Source: DASZQY01 sp036511595 (GTDB lineage: Bacteria; Pseudomonadota; Alphaproteobacteria; Rhizobiales; Kaistiaceae). From it: a stretch of DNA of 52,002 nt. Below, piece by piece: positions 16,969 through 25,791 of this stretch; the first letter of the stretch is position 1; each line of letters begins with the position of its first letter. Made by a program: the position numbers and the translations under genes. The notes under the pieces were generated by a model that was not told the origin of the DNA, did not search any database, and worked only from the letters and a program-made list of their open reading frames with translations. The DNA lies in NCBI GenBank assembly GCA_036511595.1, contig DATCBY010000028.1, positions 1 to 52,002 of the forward strand, in the 5' to 3' direction.

Positions 16969-18090
16969 CTAGCCGCCTTCCAGATCGGGCCGGTACACCT
17001 TCAGGCCACGGCCGAGGGAGGCCTTCTCGCGCCGGGCAAGAGCGAGATCGGCGGCGATCATTTCGGCGATGAGGGCGGCAAAGGACGTCTGCGGCTGCCA
17101 GCCGAGCTGCCGCCGGGCCTTTTCGGCGATGCCGACGAGCGACTCGACCTCCGCTGGACGCAGGTAGCTGCGATCGACCCGCACGACAGTCTGCCCGGCG
17201 GCAACAGCGGTGCCTTCGGCAGCGGCCCGGACGATGCCGACCTCGTCCGCGTCGGCGCCCGACCAGTTGAGCGTGATGCCAAGCGCGCCGGCGGCGAGGG
17301 TGACGAATTCGCGGACGCTGTGCTGTTCGCCGGTGGCGATGACAAAATCTTCCGGCGTCAGCTGCTGCAGGATCAACCATTGCGCTTCGACGTAGTCGCG
17401 CGCGTGGCCCCAGTCGCGACGGGCGTTGAGGTTGCCGAGATAGAGGCAATCCTGCATGCCGAGGGCGATGCGGGCGAGGGCGCGCGTCACCTTGCGGGTG
17501 ACGAAGGTTTCGCCGCGGATGGGGCTTTCATGGTTGAAGAGAATGCCGTTGCAGGCGAACAGCCCATAGGCCTCGCGATAGTTGACCGTGATCCAGTGGG
17601 CGTAGAGCTTGGCGACACCGTAGGGCGAGCGCGGATGGAAGGGCGTCGTCTCGCTCTGCGGCGCGTTGCCGATGCCGCCGTAAAGCTCGGACGTCGACGC
17701 CTGGTAGAAGCGGGTCTTCTTTTCGAGCTTGAGGATGCGGATCGCTTCGAGCACGCGCAGCGTGCCGAGGCCGTCGGCGTTGGCGGTATATTCGGGCTCC
17801 TCGAAGGAGACGGCGACGTGGCTCTGGGCGGCGAGGTTGTAGATTTCGTCGGGCTGGGTCTCGGCGATCGTGCGGATGAGGCTGCTCGAGTCGGTCATGT
17901 CGCCGTGGTGGAGGGTGAACGGCAGACCCGACTCGTGCGATTCGTGAAAGAGATGATCGACGCGATCGGTATTGAGGAGCGAGGTCCGCCGCTTGACGCC
18001 GTGAACGGCGTAGCCCTTGCGGAGCAGGAGTTCGGCAAGGTAGGCGCCGTCCTGCCCGGTGATACCGGTGATCAATGCGACCCTGGCCAT
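16969..18090 (-). CDS. gmd: GDP-mannose 4,6-dehydratase
   Basis: A 373-residue NADP-dependent enzyme that makes GDP-4-keto-6-deoxy-D-mannose from GDP-mannose, the first step to GDP-L-fucose. Marks are ITGITGQDGAYLAELLL at the N-terminus, HHGDMTDSSSL, NLAAQSHVAVSFEEP, STSELYGG and SPYGVAKLYAHW with the catalytic Tyr-x3-Lys, then RDWGHARDYVEA. ATG 18090 begins at the conserved start; the upstream extension to 18159 is not conserved. It is the first gene of a two-gene operon with fcl and is divergent from glgP across 279 nt. Confidence 0.93.
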   Translation of the reverse strand: MARVALITGITGQDGAYLAELLLRKGYAVHGVKRRTSLLNTDRVDHLFHESHESGLPFTLHHGDMTDSSSLIRTIAETQPDEIYNLAAQSHVAVSFEEPEYTANADGLGTLRVLEAIRILKLEKKTRFYQASTSELYGGIGNAPQSETTPFHPRSPYGVAKLYAHWITVNYREAYGLFACNGILFNHESPIRGETFVTRKVTRALARIALGMQDCLYLGNLNARRDWGHARDYVEAQWLILQQLTPEDFVIATGEQHSVREFVTLAAGALGITLNWSGADADEVGIVRAAAEGTAVAAGQTVVRVDRSYLRPAEVESLVGIAEKARRQLGWQPQTSFAALIAEMIAADLALARREKASLGRGLKVYRPDLEGG

Positions 18091-18369
18091 CCGCGTCCTT
18101 CGGTGGGAAGTGCTGCCGTCGCTGCGAGGTTTGCCAGTGTCTTTTGCGCATGTCCACACGGCCGGCGCCGGGGTTCGTCGCGAGCCTGACCTGGCGGTTG
18201 ACGCGGCAACTCGTCACTGCAGGTTCGCGATAATGTCGCGAAGGGCTGATTCTCTCCAAAATTGACGATCGCGGGTCGATGCCGAGCGCAATCAGAATCC
18301 CATGAGCAGTGGCGTGCGATTTGCACACCGCCTACGCTGACGCGAGTCGAATACCCACGGGGCATCTGC

Positions 18370-20838
18370 ATGAACGAAACCAGCCCGGAACTGCTCATCC
18401 AGAGCACCGACGCCGAGATGCTGCGCCTGAGCGCGGAGATTCTCGAGAAACTCACCTATGCGGTCGGCAAGGACCCGATCGTCGCCAAGCCGCACGACTG
18501 GCTGGCGGCGACCATCCTGGTGGTGCGCGACCGCGCTATTGATCGCTGGATGGAGTCGACGCGGGCCGCGTATCGTACCGGAGCCAAGCGGGTTTACTAC
18601 CTGTCGCTGGAATTCCTGATCGGTCGGCTGCTGCGCGACGCCATGTCGAATCTCGGCCTGGTGAAATCGATCCAGACGGCGCTGAAGCGCCTTGGCGTCG
18701 ATCTCGACCTGATCGAAACGCTGGAGCCCGATGCCGCCCTCGGCAACGGCGGTCTCGGCCGGCTCGCTGCCTGCTTCATGGAGAGCATGGCGACGGTCGG
18801 CATCCCCGCCTACGGCTACGGCATCCGCTACGTCAACGGACTCTTCCATCAGGAGATCCGCGACGGTAACCAGATCGAGTTGCCCGAAGACTGGCTGGAG
18901 CACGGCAACCTGTGGGCGTTCGAGCGCCGCGAGGTTGCCTACCAGATCGGTTTCGGCGGGTCGGTCAGCGCCGTCGAGCCGGCGACGCCCGACGCGCCGC
19001 CGCGGCAGGTCTGGCATCCCGACGAACAGGCGGTCGCCATTGCGTTCGACACGCCGATGGTCGGCTGGCGCGGCGAACACGTCAACACGCTGCGCCTGTG
19101 GACGGCGCGGGCGGTCGATCCGATCAGTCTCGAAGCATTCAACCGCGGCGACTATACCGGCGCGCTCTCCGAACGCACCAAGGCGGAGACGCTGACGCGG
19201 GTTCTCTATCCCGCCGATTCGACGCCGGCTGGCCAGGAGCTCCGCCTGCGGCAGGAATATTTCTTCGTCTCGGCCTCGCTGCAGGACCTCGTGCGCCGCC
19301 ACGTCCAGCAGTTCGGGTCGGCGACGACGTTGGCCGACAAGGCGGCTATCCATCTCAACGACACCCACCCGGCGGTGGCCGTCGCCGAGCTGATGCGCAT
19401 CCTGGTGGATATTCACGGCTTGCTTTGGGACGAGGCGTGGAAAATCACCAACGCGACGATCGCCTATACCAACCACACGCTGCTGCCCGAGGCGCTGGAA
19501 AGCTGGCCGGTGCCGCTGTTCGAGCGGCTGCTGCCCCGCCACATGCAGATCGTCTATGAAATCAATGCGGAATTGCTCGAAAAGGCGAAGGAGGATCTCG
19601 CCGCCGACGCCGGGCTGATGTCGTCCCTGTCGCTGATCGACGAACACAACGGACGCCGGCTGCGGATGGGCAATCTCGCCTTCGTCGGCTCGCACAAGAT
19701 CAACGGCGTCTCGGCGCTGCATACCGAACTGATGAAGCAGACGGTCTTCCGCGATCTTCATCGGCTTTTCCCGGACCGCATCAACAACAAGATCAACGGC
19801 ATCACGCCGCGGCGCTGGCTGATGCAGGCGAATCCGGGCCTCACGGGCCTCATTCGAGAGACGATCGGCGCGGGCTTTCTCGACGACATCAACAAGCTCG
19901 CCGATCTCAACGCCCATGCCGACGATGCCGCCTTCCAGGAGCGCTTCGCCGGGGTGAAGCGGGCAAACAAGGTGCAACTGGCGCGCGTCATTCGCGAGCG
20001 GGTGGGCGTGACGGTCGATCCCGACGCGCTCTTCGATGTGCAGATCAAGCGCATCCACGAATACAAGCGCCAGCTGCTCAACATTCTGGAGACGATCGCG
20101 CTCTACAACGCCGTGCGCGCCCATCCGGAGCTCGACTGGGTGCCGCGGGTGCGCATCTTTGCCGGCAAGGCGGCGGCGAGCTACTGGCTGGCAAAGCTGA
20201 TCATCAAGCTCATCAACGACGTCGCCAAGGTGGTAAACAACGACCCGGCGGTGCGCGGTCTCATCAAGGTCGTGTTCATCCCGAACTACAATGTCAGTCT
20301 CGCCGAGACCATCGTTCCGGCCGCCGATCTCTCCGAGCAGATCTCGACCGCCGGCATGGAAGCCTCCGGCACCGGCAACATGAAGCTGGCGCTGAACGGC
20401 GCGCTGACCATCGGCACCCTCGACGGCGCCAACGTCGAACTGCGCGAGCTGGTCGGCGAGGAAAACATCGTCATCTTCGGAATGACCGCCGCCGAAGTCG
20501 AGGAGCGCCGCCGCGCCGGCTATAACCCGCGCGCCATCGTCGGCGCCAACCCGCAGCTCTCCCAGGTCATCGACGCGGTTGGCTTGGGGACTTTCTCTCC
20601 CGACGACCGCAGCCGCTACAAAAGCCTCGTCGACAACCTGCTGACCTCCGACTGGTTCCTGGTCGCCGCCGACTATGCCGCCTATGAGGCGGCGCAGCGC
20701 CAGGTGGACAACATCTGGCGGGACAAGGCGGGGTGGAACCGCAAGGCCATCCGCAACACCGCCAACGTCGGATGGTTTTCCGCCGACCGCACGATTCGCG
20801 AATATGCTCGCGACATCTGGGGCGTTCCGGTGCGATGA
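18370..20838 (+). CDS. glgP: Glycogen phosphorylase
   Basis: An 822-residue PLP enzyme that releases glucose 1-phosphate from glycogen. The PLP lysine is Lys672 in EASGTGNMKLALNG, followed by TIGTLDGANVE. Other family blocks are YLSLEFLIGRLL near residue 78, ALGNGGLGRLAACF near 123 and HLNDTHPAVAVAELMR near 335. Length matches the roughly 815 residues usual in bacteria. ATG 18370 is chosen over an in-frame start at 18262, which would add an unconserved leader. It is the first gene of the glycogen operon; glgB starts seven nt after its stop. Confidence 0.95.
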   Translation: MNETSPELLIQSTDAEMLRLSAEILEKLTYAVGKDPIVAKPHDWLAATILVVRDRAIDRWMESTRAAYRTGAKRVYYLSLEFLIGRLLRDAMSNLGLVKSIQTALKRLGVDLDLIETLEPDAALGNGGLGRLAACFMESMATVGIPAYGYGIRYVNGLFHQEIRDGNQIELPEDWLEHGNLWAFERREVAYQIGFGGSVSAVEPATPDAPPRQVWHPDEQAVAIAFDTPMVGWRGEHVNTLRLWTARAVDPISLEAFNRGDYTGALSERTKAETLTRVLYPADSTPAGQELRLRQEYFFVSASLQDLVRRHVQQFGSATTLADKAAIHLNDTHPAVAVAELMRILVDIHGLLWDEAWKITNATIAYTNHTLLPEALESWPVPLFERLLPRHMQIVYEINAELLEKAKEDLAADAGLMSSLSLIDEHNGRRLRMGNLAFVGSHKINGVSALHTELMKQTVFRDLHRLFPDRINNKINGITPRRWLMQANPGLTGLIRETIGAGFLDDINKLADLNAHADDAAFQERFAGVKRANKVQLARVIRERVGVTVDPDALFDVQIKRIHEYKRQLLNILETIALYNAVRAHPELDWVPRVRIFAGKAAASYWLAKLIIKLINDVAKVVNNDPAVRGLIKVVFIPNYNVSLAETIVPAADLSEQISTAGMEASGTGNMKLALNGALTIGTLDGANVELRELVGEENIVIFGMTAAEVEERRRAGYNPRAIVGANPQLSQVIDAVGLGTFSPDDRSRYKSLVDNLLTSDWFLVAADYAAYEAAQRQVDNIWRDKAGWNRKAIRNTANVGWFSADRTIREYARDIWGVPVR

Positions 20839-20845
20839 TCGCGGT

Positions 20846-23059
20846 ATGGGAGCTGGAAGTCCGAATAACGACTGGCGGCTGAACGACCAGGAAGTATCGG
20901 CGCTTGTCGCCGGCACGCATCGCGATCCCTTTGCGCGGCTGGGCCTGCAACAGCATGACGGCGCCTGGATCGCCCGCGCCGTAGTTCCGGGCGCCGAGCG
21001 GGTGCGGGTGACGACGCTCGCCGGCAAGCCTGCGGGTGAACTCGGTCGCCGCGGCGATACGCGCTTTTTCGAGGGGCGGCTCGAGGTGCCGGGCAGGACG
21101 CCGCTCCGAATACTCGCCGCCAATGCCGGCGCCGAGTGGAGCTTCATCGATCCCTATTCCTTCGGTCCGGTGCTGGGCCCGCTCGACGACTACTACTCGG
21201 CCGAAGGCACCCACCTCAGGCTGTTCGACAAGCTCGGCGCGCACGCGCTTGAGCACGAGGGCGCGACGGGCGTGCATTTCGCCGTGTGGGCGCCGAGTGC
21301 CGCCCGCGTGTCAATCGTCGGCGACTTCAACGGCTGGGACGGGCGCCGCCACGTCATGCGCCTGCGCCTGTCGACCGGCGTGTGGGAAATATTCATTCCG
21401 GGCCTTGGACCCGGCGCGCTCTACAAGTTCGAGATCCTGGCGGGCAACAAGCGGCTGGTGCCGCTGAAGGCCGATCCGTTAGCCTTCACCTCGGAAAAGC
21501 GACCGAAGACGGCATCCGTGGTCGCGGCGCCATCGACGTTCGTATGGTCGGACGGCGAATACCTCGCCGCGCGTGGCCGTCGCGATCAGCGCCGCACGGC
21601 GATGTCGATCTACGAGGTGCATCTGGGATCATGGAAGCGCGCCGGCGACGGCGGCTTCCTCACTTACGACGAACTCGCCGACGACCTCATCCCCTATGTC
21701 GTCGATCTCGGCTTCACGCATATCGAACTCATGCCGATCACCGAGCATCCGCTCGATGCCTCGTGGGGATACCAGCCAACGGGCCTGTTCGCGCCGACGT
21801 CGCGGTTCGGCTCACCGGACGGATTCGAACGCTTTGTCGATGCAGCCCACAAGGCCAAAATCGGCATCATCCTCGACTGGGTGCCGGCGCATTTCCCGAC
21901 CGATCCGCACGGGCTGGCGCGTTTCGATGGCACGGCACTCTACGAGCACGCCGACCCGCGCAAAGGGTTCCATCCCGACTGGAACACGGCGATCTACAAC
22001 TACGGGCGCAAGGAAGTGGCGGCGTTCCTCGTCAACAGCGCGCTCTACTGGCTGGAGCGTTTCCATCTCGACGGGTTGCGTGTCGATGCGGTCGCCTCAA
22101 TGCTCTACCTCGACTACTCGCGGCCGACGGGAACCTGGCTGCCCAACGAGAAGGGCGGCAACGAGAATCTTGAAGCCGTCGCCTTCCTGAAACGAATGAA
22201 CACCGTCGCCTACGGCCGCAACAACGGCATCGTCACGATCGCCGAGGAATCGACCGCGTGGCCGGGCGTGTCACAGCCGGTCAGCGCCGGCGGGCTGGGG
22301 TTCGGCTTCAAATGGAACATGGGTTTCATGCACGACACTCTGAAATACCTGGCGCGCGATCCGGTTTATCGAAAATATTCCCACGACGAAATAACCTTCG
22401 GCCTGCTCTACGCCTTCGCGGAGAACTTCGTGCTGCCGCTCTCGCACGACGAGGTCGTCCACGGAAAGGGAACGCTGCTTCGCAAGATGGCGGGTGATCC
22501 GTGGCAGAAGTTTGCGACGCTGCGCGCCTACTACGCTTTCATGTGGGGCTATCCGGGCAAGAAGCTCCTGTTCATGGGGCAGGAATTCGCAACCTGGGAC
22601 GAGTGGGACGAGGCGCGCGCTCTCGATTGGCATCTGCTTGGCGATGGCTCGGGGCCACACAGCGGCGTGCAACGCCTCATTCGCGACCTCAACCGTCTCT
22701 ATCGCGAGACGCCGGCGCTATACGCCCGCGACTGCGAGGCCGAGGGCTTTGAGTGGCTACTGGTCGACGATCGGGAGAATTCGGTGTTTGCCTGGGTTCG
22801 CTGGTCGGGCGGGGTCGAGCCGCCGGTGGCGATCGTGACGAATCTCACGCCGATACCGCACCAGAAGTACGTGCTGCCGCTGCCGCGTGCCGGCACGTGG
22901 GCGGAGCGTATCAACAGCGACGCCGCGATCTATGGCGGCAGTGGCATGGGCAATCTGGGTGCGGTCAGGGCAACGAATACGGGCTCGCACGGCAAGCCGG
23001 CGAGCGCGTCGATAACGCTACCGCCGCTGGCGACTATCATTCTCTGTCATCAGGGGTAG
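20846..23059 (+). CDS. glgB: 1,4-alpha-glucan branching enzyme
   Basis: A 737-residue GH13 enzyme that moves short alpha-1,4 chains to alpha-1,6 branch points. It has an N-terminal extra domain (about 1-115), a CBM48 module (VHFAVWAPSAARVSIVGDFNGWD near 140), and the catalytic barrel. The nucleophile is Asp414 in LDGLRVDAVASML, the acid/base is Glu467 in IAEES, and LPLSHDEVVHGK provides the third acidic residue. Length agrees with the long bacterial GlgB form. ATG 20846 is seven nt from glgP. Confidence 0.95.
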   Translation: MGAGSPNNDWRLNDQEVSALVAGTHRDPFARLGLQQHDGAWIARAVVPGAERVRVTTLAGKPAGELGRRGDTRFFEGRLEVPGRTPLRILAANAGAEWSFIDPYSFGPVLGPLDDYYSAEGTHLRLFDKLGAHALEHEGATGVHFAVWAPSAARVSIVGDFNGWDGRRHVMRLRLSTGVWEIFIPGLGPGALYKFEILAGNKRLVPLKADPLAFTSEKRPKTASVVAAPSTFVWSDGEYLAARGRRDQRRTAMSIYEVHLGSWKRAGDGGFLTYDELADDLIPYVVDLGFTHIELMPITEHPLDASWGYQPTGLFAPTSRFGSPDGFERFVDAAHKAKIGIILDWVPAHFPTDPHGLARFDGTALYEHADPRKGFHPDWNTAIYNYGRKEVAAFLVNSALYWLERFHLDGLRVDAVASMLYLDYSRPTGTWLPNEKGGNENLEAVAFLKRMNTVAYGRNNGIVTIAEESTAWPGVSQPVSAGGLGFGFKWNMGFMHDTLKYLARDPVYRKYSHDEITFGLLYAFAENFVLPLSHDEVVHGKGTLLRKMAGDPWQKFATLRAYYAFMWGYPGKKLLFMGQEFATWDEWDEARALDWHLLGDGSGPHSGVQRLIRDLNRLYRETPALYARDCEAEGFEWLLVDDRENSVFAWVRWSGGVEPPVAIVTNLTPIPHQKYVLPLPRAGTWAERINSDAAIYGGSGMGNLGAVRATNTGSHGKPASASITLPPLATIILCHQG

Positions 23060-23074
23060 CAAGGGGAGGAATCG

Positions 23075-24346
23075 ATGGCACAGATCGTGAGGCCCTCACC
23101 GCTGGCGCGCGACGCGATGGCCTATGTGCTGGCCGGCGGCAGGGGCAGCCGCCTGATGGAACTGACCGACAAACGCGCCAAGCCGGCGGTGTTCTTCGGC
23201 GGCAAGACGCGGATCATCGACTTCGCTCTCTCCAACGCGGTCAACTCGGGCATCCGGCGCATCGCGGTGGCGACCCAGTACCGGGCGCACAGCCTCATTC
23301 GCCACCTGCAGCGTGGCTGGAATTTCCTGCGGCCGGAACGCAACGAGAGTTTCGACATCCTGCCGGCGAGCCAGCGGCTCAATGAGAACCTCTGGTACTC
23401 GGGGACCGCCGACGCCGTCTACCAGAACGTCGACATCGTGCGCAGCTACCGGCCCGAGCATATCGTCGTGCTCGCCGGCGACCACATCTACAAGATGGAC
23501 TACGAGATGATGCTGCAGCAGCACGTCGACTCGGGCGCCGACGTGACCATCGGCTGCCTCGAAGTAGCGCGCAAGGAAGCGAGCGGGTTCGGCGTCATGC
23601 ACGTGGATAGCGAGGACCGCATCGTGTCGTTCCTTGAGAAACCGGCAGATCCGCCCGGCATTCCCGGCAACCCGACGATGGCGCTTGCCTCGATGGGCAT
23701 CTACGTCTTCCAGACCAAGTTCCTGCTCGAGCAGCTCGAGCGCGACGCCGGCGATCCGTCGTCGAGCCGCGATTTCGGCAAGGACATCATCCCCTACGTC
23801 GTCCAGCACGGCAAAGCCGTGGCGCACCGCTTCACCCTTTCATGCGTGCGCTCGGATCACGAGCCGCAGGCGTACTGGCGCGATGTCGGAACACTGGACG
23901 CCTACTTCGAGGCCAACATCGACCTGACCGACATCGTGCCGGCGCTCGATCTCTTCGACCGGACGTGGCCGATCTGGACGAACGCCGAACTGATCGCGCC
24001 TGCGAAATTCGTGCACGACGAGGATGGGCGGCGCGGGATGGCGGTGTCGTCGCTGGTGTCGGGCGGCTGCATCGTGTCGGGCGCGGCGCTGAAGCGCACA
24101 CTGCTGTTCACCGGGGTGCGGGTGAACTCCTACTCGTCGACCGAGGACGCGGTGATCCTTCCCTATGTCGAGATTGGCCGGAACGTCCATCTCAAGCAGG
24201 TGATCGTCGATCGCGGCGTGCATATTCCGGAAGGCCTGGTGGTCGGCGAGGATCCGGAAACCGATGCGGCGCGCTTCCAGCGCACGGAAAAGGGCATCTG
24301 CCTCATCACGCAGCGCATGATCAACGGAATGTCCGAGGTGTCATGA
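23075..24346 (+). CDS. glgC: Glucose-1-phosphate adenylyltransferase
   Basis: A 423-residue ADP-glucose pyrophosphorylase, the committed step of glycogen synthesis. The nucleotide motif is AGGRGSRLMELT at about 20-31, RAKPAVFFGGKTRIIDFALSN follows, and the Lys-bearing sugar-phosphate loop reads FLEKPADPP near 190. The C-terminal left-handed beta-helix (TGVRVNSYSSTEDAVILPYVEIGRN) is present, so the subunit is full-length. AGGGGAGGAATCG precedes ATG 23075. The gene ends inside the ATGA overlap with glgA, indicating coupled translation. Family members are usually set by fructose 6-phosphate or fructose 1,6-bisphosphate. Confidence 0.95.
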   Translation: MAQIVRPSPLARDAMAYVLAGGRGSRLMELTDKRAKPAVFFGGKTRIIDFALSNAVNSGIRRIAVATQYRAHSLIRHLQRGWNFLRPERNESFDILPASQRLNENLWYSGTADAVYQNVDIVRSYRPEHIVVLAGDHIYKMDYEMMLQQHVDSGADVTIGCLEVARKEASGFGVMHVDSEDRIVSFLEKPADPPGIPGNPTMALASMGIYVFQTKFLLEQLERDAGDPSSSRDFGKDIIPYVVQHGKAVAHRFTLSCVRSDHEPQAYWRDVGTLDAYFEANIDLTDIVPALDLFDRTWPIWTNAELIAPAKFVHDEDGRRGMAVSSLVSGGCIVSGAALKRTLLFTGVRVNSYSSTEDAVILPYVEIGRNVHLKQVIVDRGVHIPEGLVVGEDPETDAARFQRTEKGICLITQRMINGMSEVS

Positions 24347-25791
24347 TCAAGGTGCTGGCGGTTGCGTCCGAAGTTTTCCCGCTGATCAAGACGGGCGGAC
24401 TGGCGGACGTGGTCGGAGCGCTGCCGCATGCGCTCAAATCACACGACGTCGCGATGCGGGTGATGGTGCCCGGCTACCCGACGGTCAAGACCGGGGTCGC
24501 CGACGCCGAGGTGGTGCATCGGTTCGCGGACTTACAGGGTGGCGAGGCGAGGCTCCTGGCGGCGACTGTTGGCGGCCTCGATCTCCTGGTCCTCGACGCC
24601 CCGCATCTCTTCGACCGGCCGGGGAATCCCTATGCGGGGCCGACGGGCGCCGACTGGCCGGACAACTGGCGGCGCTTTGCGGCGCTGGGCTTTGCCGCGG
24701 CCGAGGTAGGACGCGGCAGGATCGCGGCATTCGTCCCTGATGTGGTGCATTGCCACGACTGGCAGGCGGCGCTCGCCGCTGTCTATCTCCGCTATGGCGG
24801 CGGCGCGGCGGCGCGATCGATCGTCACCATTCACAACCTGGCCTTCCAGGGAAATTTCGCCGCCGCCGTCTTCGCGGATCTCGGACTGCCGGCGGCGGCG
24901 TTCTCGCTCGCCGGGGTCGAATACTACGGCGGTGTCGGGTTCCTGAAAGGCGGCCTGCAGCTTGCCGACGCGATCACCACCGTCAGTCCCACCTACGCCC
25001 GGGAAATTTGCACGACGGAAGGCGGCATGGGTCTCGACGGGTTGTTGCGGGCGCGCCGCGACGTGCTGACCGGCATCCTCAACGGTGCGGATATTGACGT
25101 CTGGGACCCGGAGGTCGACGCGGCGCTGACGGCTACCTACGGCGCCGCCCGGCTGAAGCTGCGAGCGCTCAACAAACGCGCCATCGAGGATCGCTTCGGC
25201 CTCAAGGCCGGCGACGGCATCATCTTCGCTGTCGTTACCCGCCTCACATGGCAAAAGGGCATCGATATTCTCGCCGCCTCGATCGACACGCTGGTCGCCC
25301 AGGGTGCGCGGTTTGCGATCCTGGGCTCCGGCGACGCGGCCCTTGAGGCGCTGCTCGCCACCGCGGCGTCGCGCCATCGTGGCCAGGTGTCCCTGGTCAA
25401 TGGCTACGACGAGCCGCTTTCACATCTCCTCCAGGGCGGCGCCGATGCGATCGTGGTTCCGTCCCGCTTCGAGCCGTGCGGGCTGACGCAATTCTACGGC
25501 CTGCGCTACGGCTGCGTGCCGGTCGTGGCGCGCGTCGGCGGGCTCGCCGACTCGATCATCGATGCCAATGACGCGGCGCTGAGCGCCGGGGTGGCGACCG
25601 GCATACAATTCCTGCCGGTCGATGCGGCGGGACTGGAGGCGGCGCTGGTGCGCGCGTTGGAACTCCATCGCGACGGGCGGGCGTGGCAGGCCATGCAAAA
25701 GCGCGCCATGAAATCGGATGTTTCGTGGGCGAAAAGCTCGCGGCAGTACGCCGATCTATACGGTCGCCTCGCAGGGAAGACCGCGGCGTGA
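24343..25791 (+). CDS. glgA: Glycogen synthase (ADP-glucose)
   Basis: A 482-residue GT5 glycosyltransferase that extends alpha-1,4-glucan from ADP-glucose. The ADP-glucose site is KTGGLADVVGALP at residues 16-28. VHCHDWQAALA near 138 and the C-terminal PSRFEPCGLTQFYGLRYGCVPVV with the catalytic Glu follow. ATG 24343 overlaps the glgC stop (ATGA), and its own stop overlaps the GTG start of glgX, so translation of the three is linked. Length is typical. Confidence 0.95.
   Translation: MIKVLAVASEVFPLIKTGGLADVVGALPHALKSHDVAMRVMVPGYPTVKTGVADAEVVHRFADLQGGEARLLAATVGGLDLLVLDAPHLFDRPGNPYAGPTGADWPDNWRRFAALGFAAAEVGRGRIAAFVPDVVHCHDWQAALAAVYLRYGGGAAARSIVTIHNLAFQGNFAAAVFADLGLPAAAFSLAGVEYYGGVGFLKGGLQLADAITTVSPTYAREICTTEGGMGLDGLLRARRDVLTGILNGADIDVWDPEVDAALTATYGAARLKLRALNKRAIEDRFGLKAGDGIIFAVVTRLTWQKGIDILAASIDTLVAQGARFAILGSGDAALEALLATAASRHRGQVSLVNGYDEPLSHLLQGGADAIVVPSRFEPCGLTQFYGLRYGCVPVVARVGGLADSIIDANDAALSAGVATGIQFLPVDAAGLEAALVRALELHRDGRAWQAMQKRAMKSDVSWAKSSRQYADLYGRLAGKTAA

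Noticed and set aside
18292..21147. 951-codon open frame on the minus strand across glgP and the start of glgB
   Set aside because: It mirrors two well-supported genes on the other strand. Its composition is the usual antisense product of GC-rich codons, with no recognisable motif.
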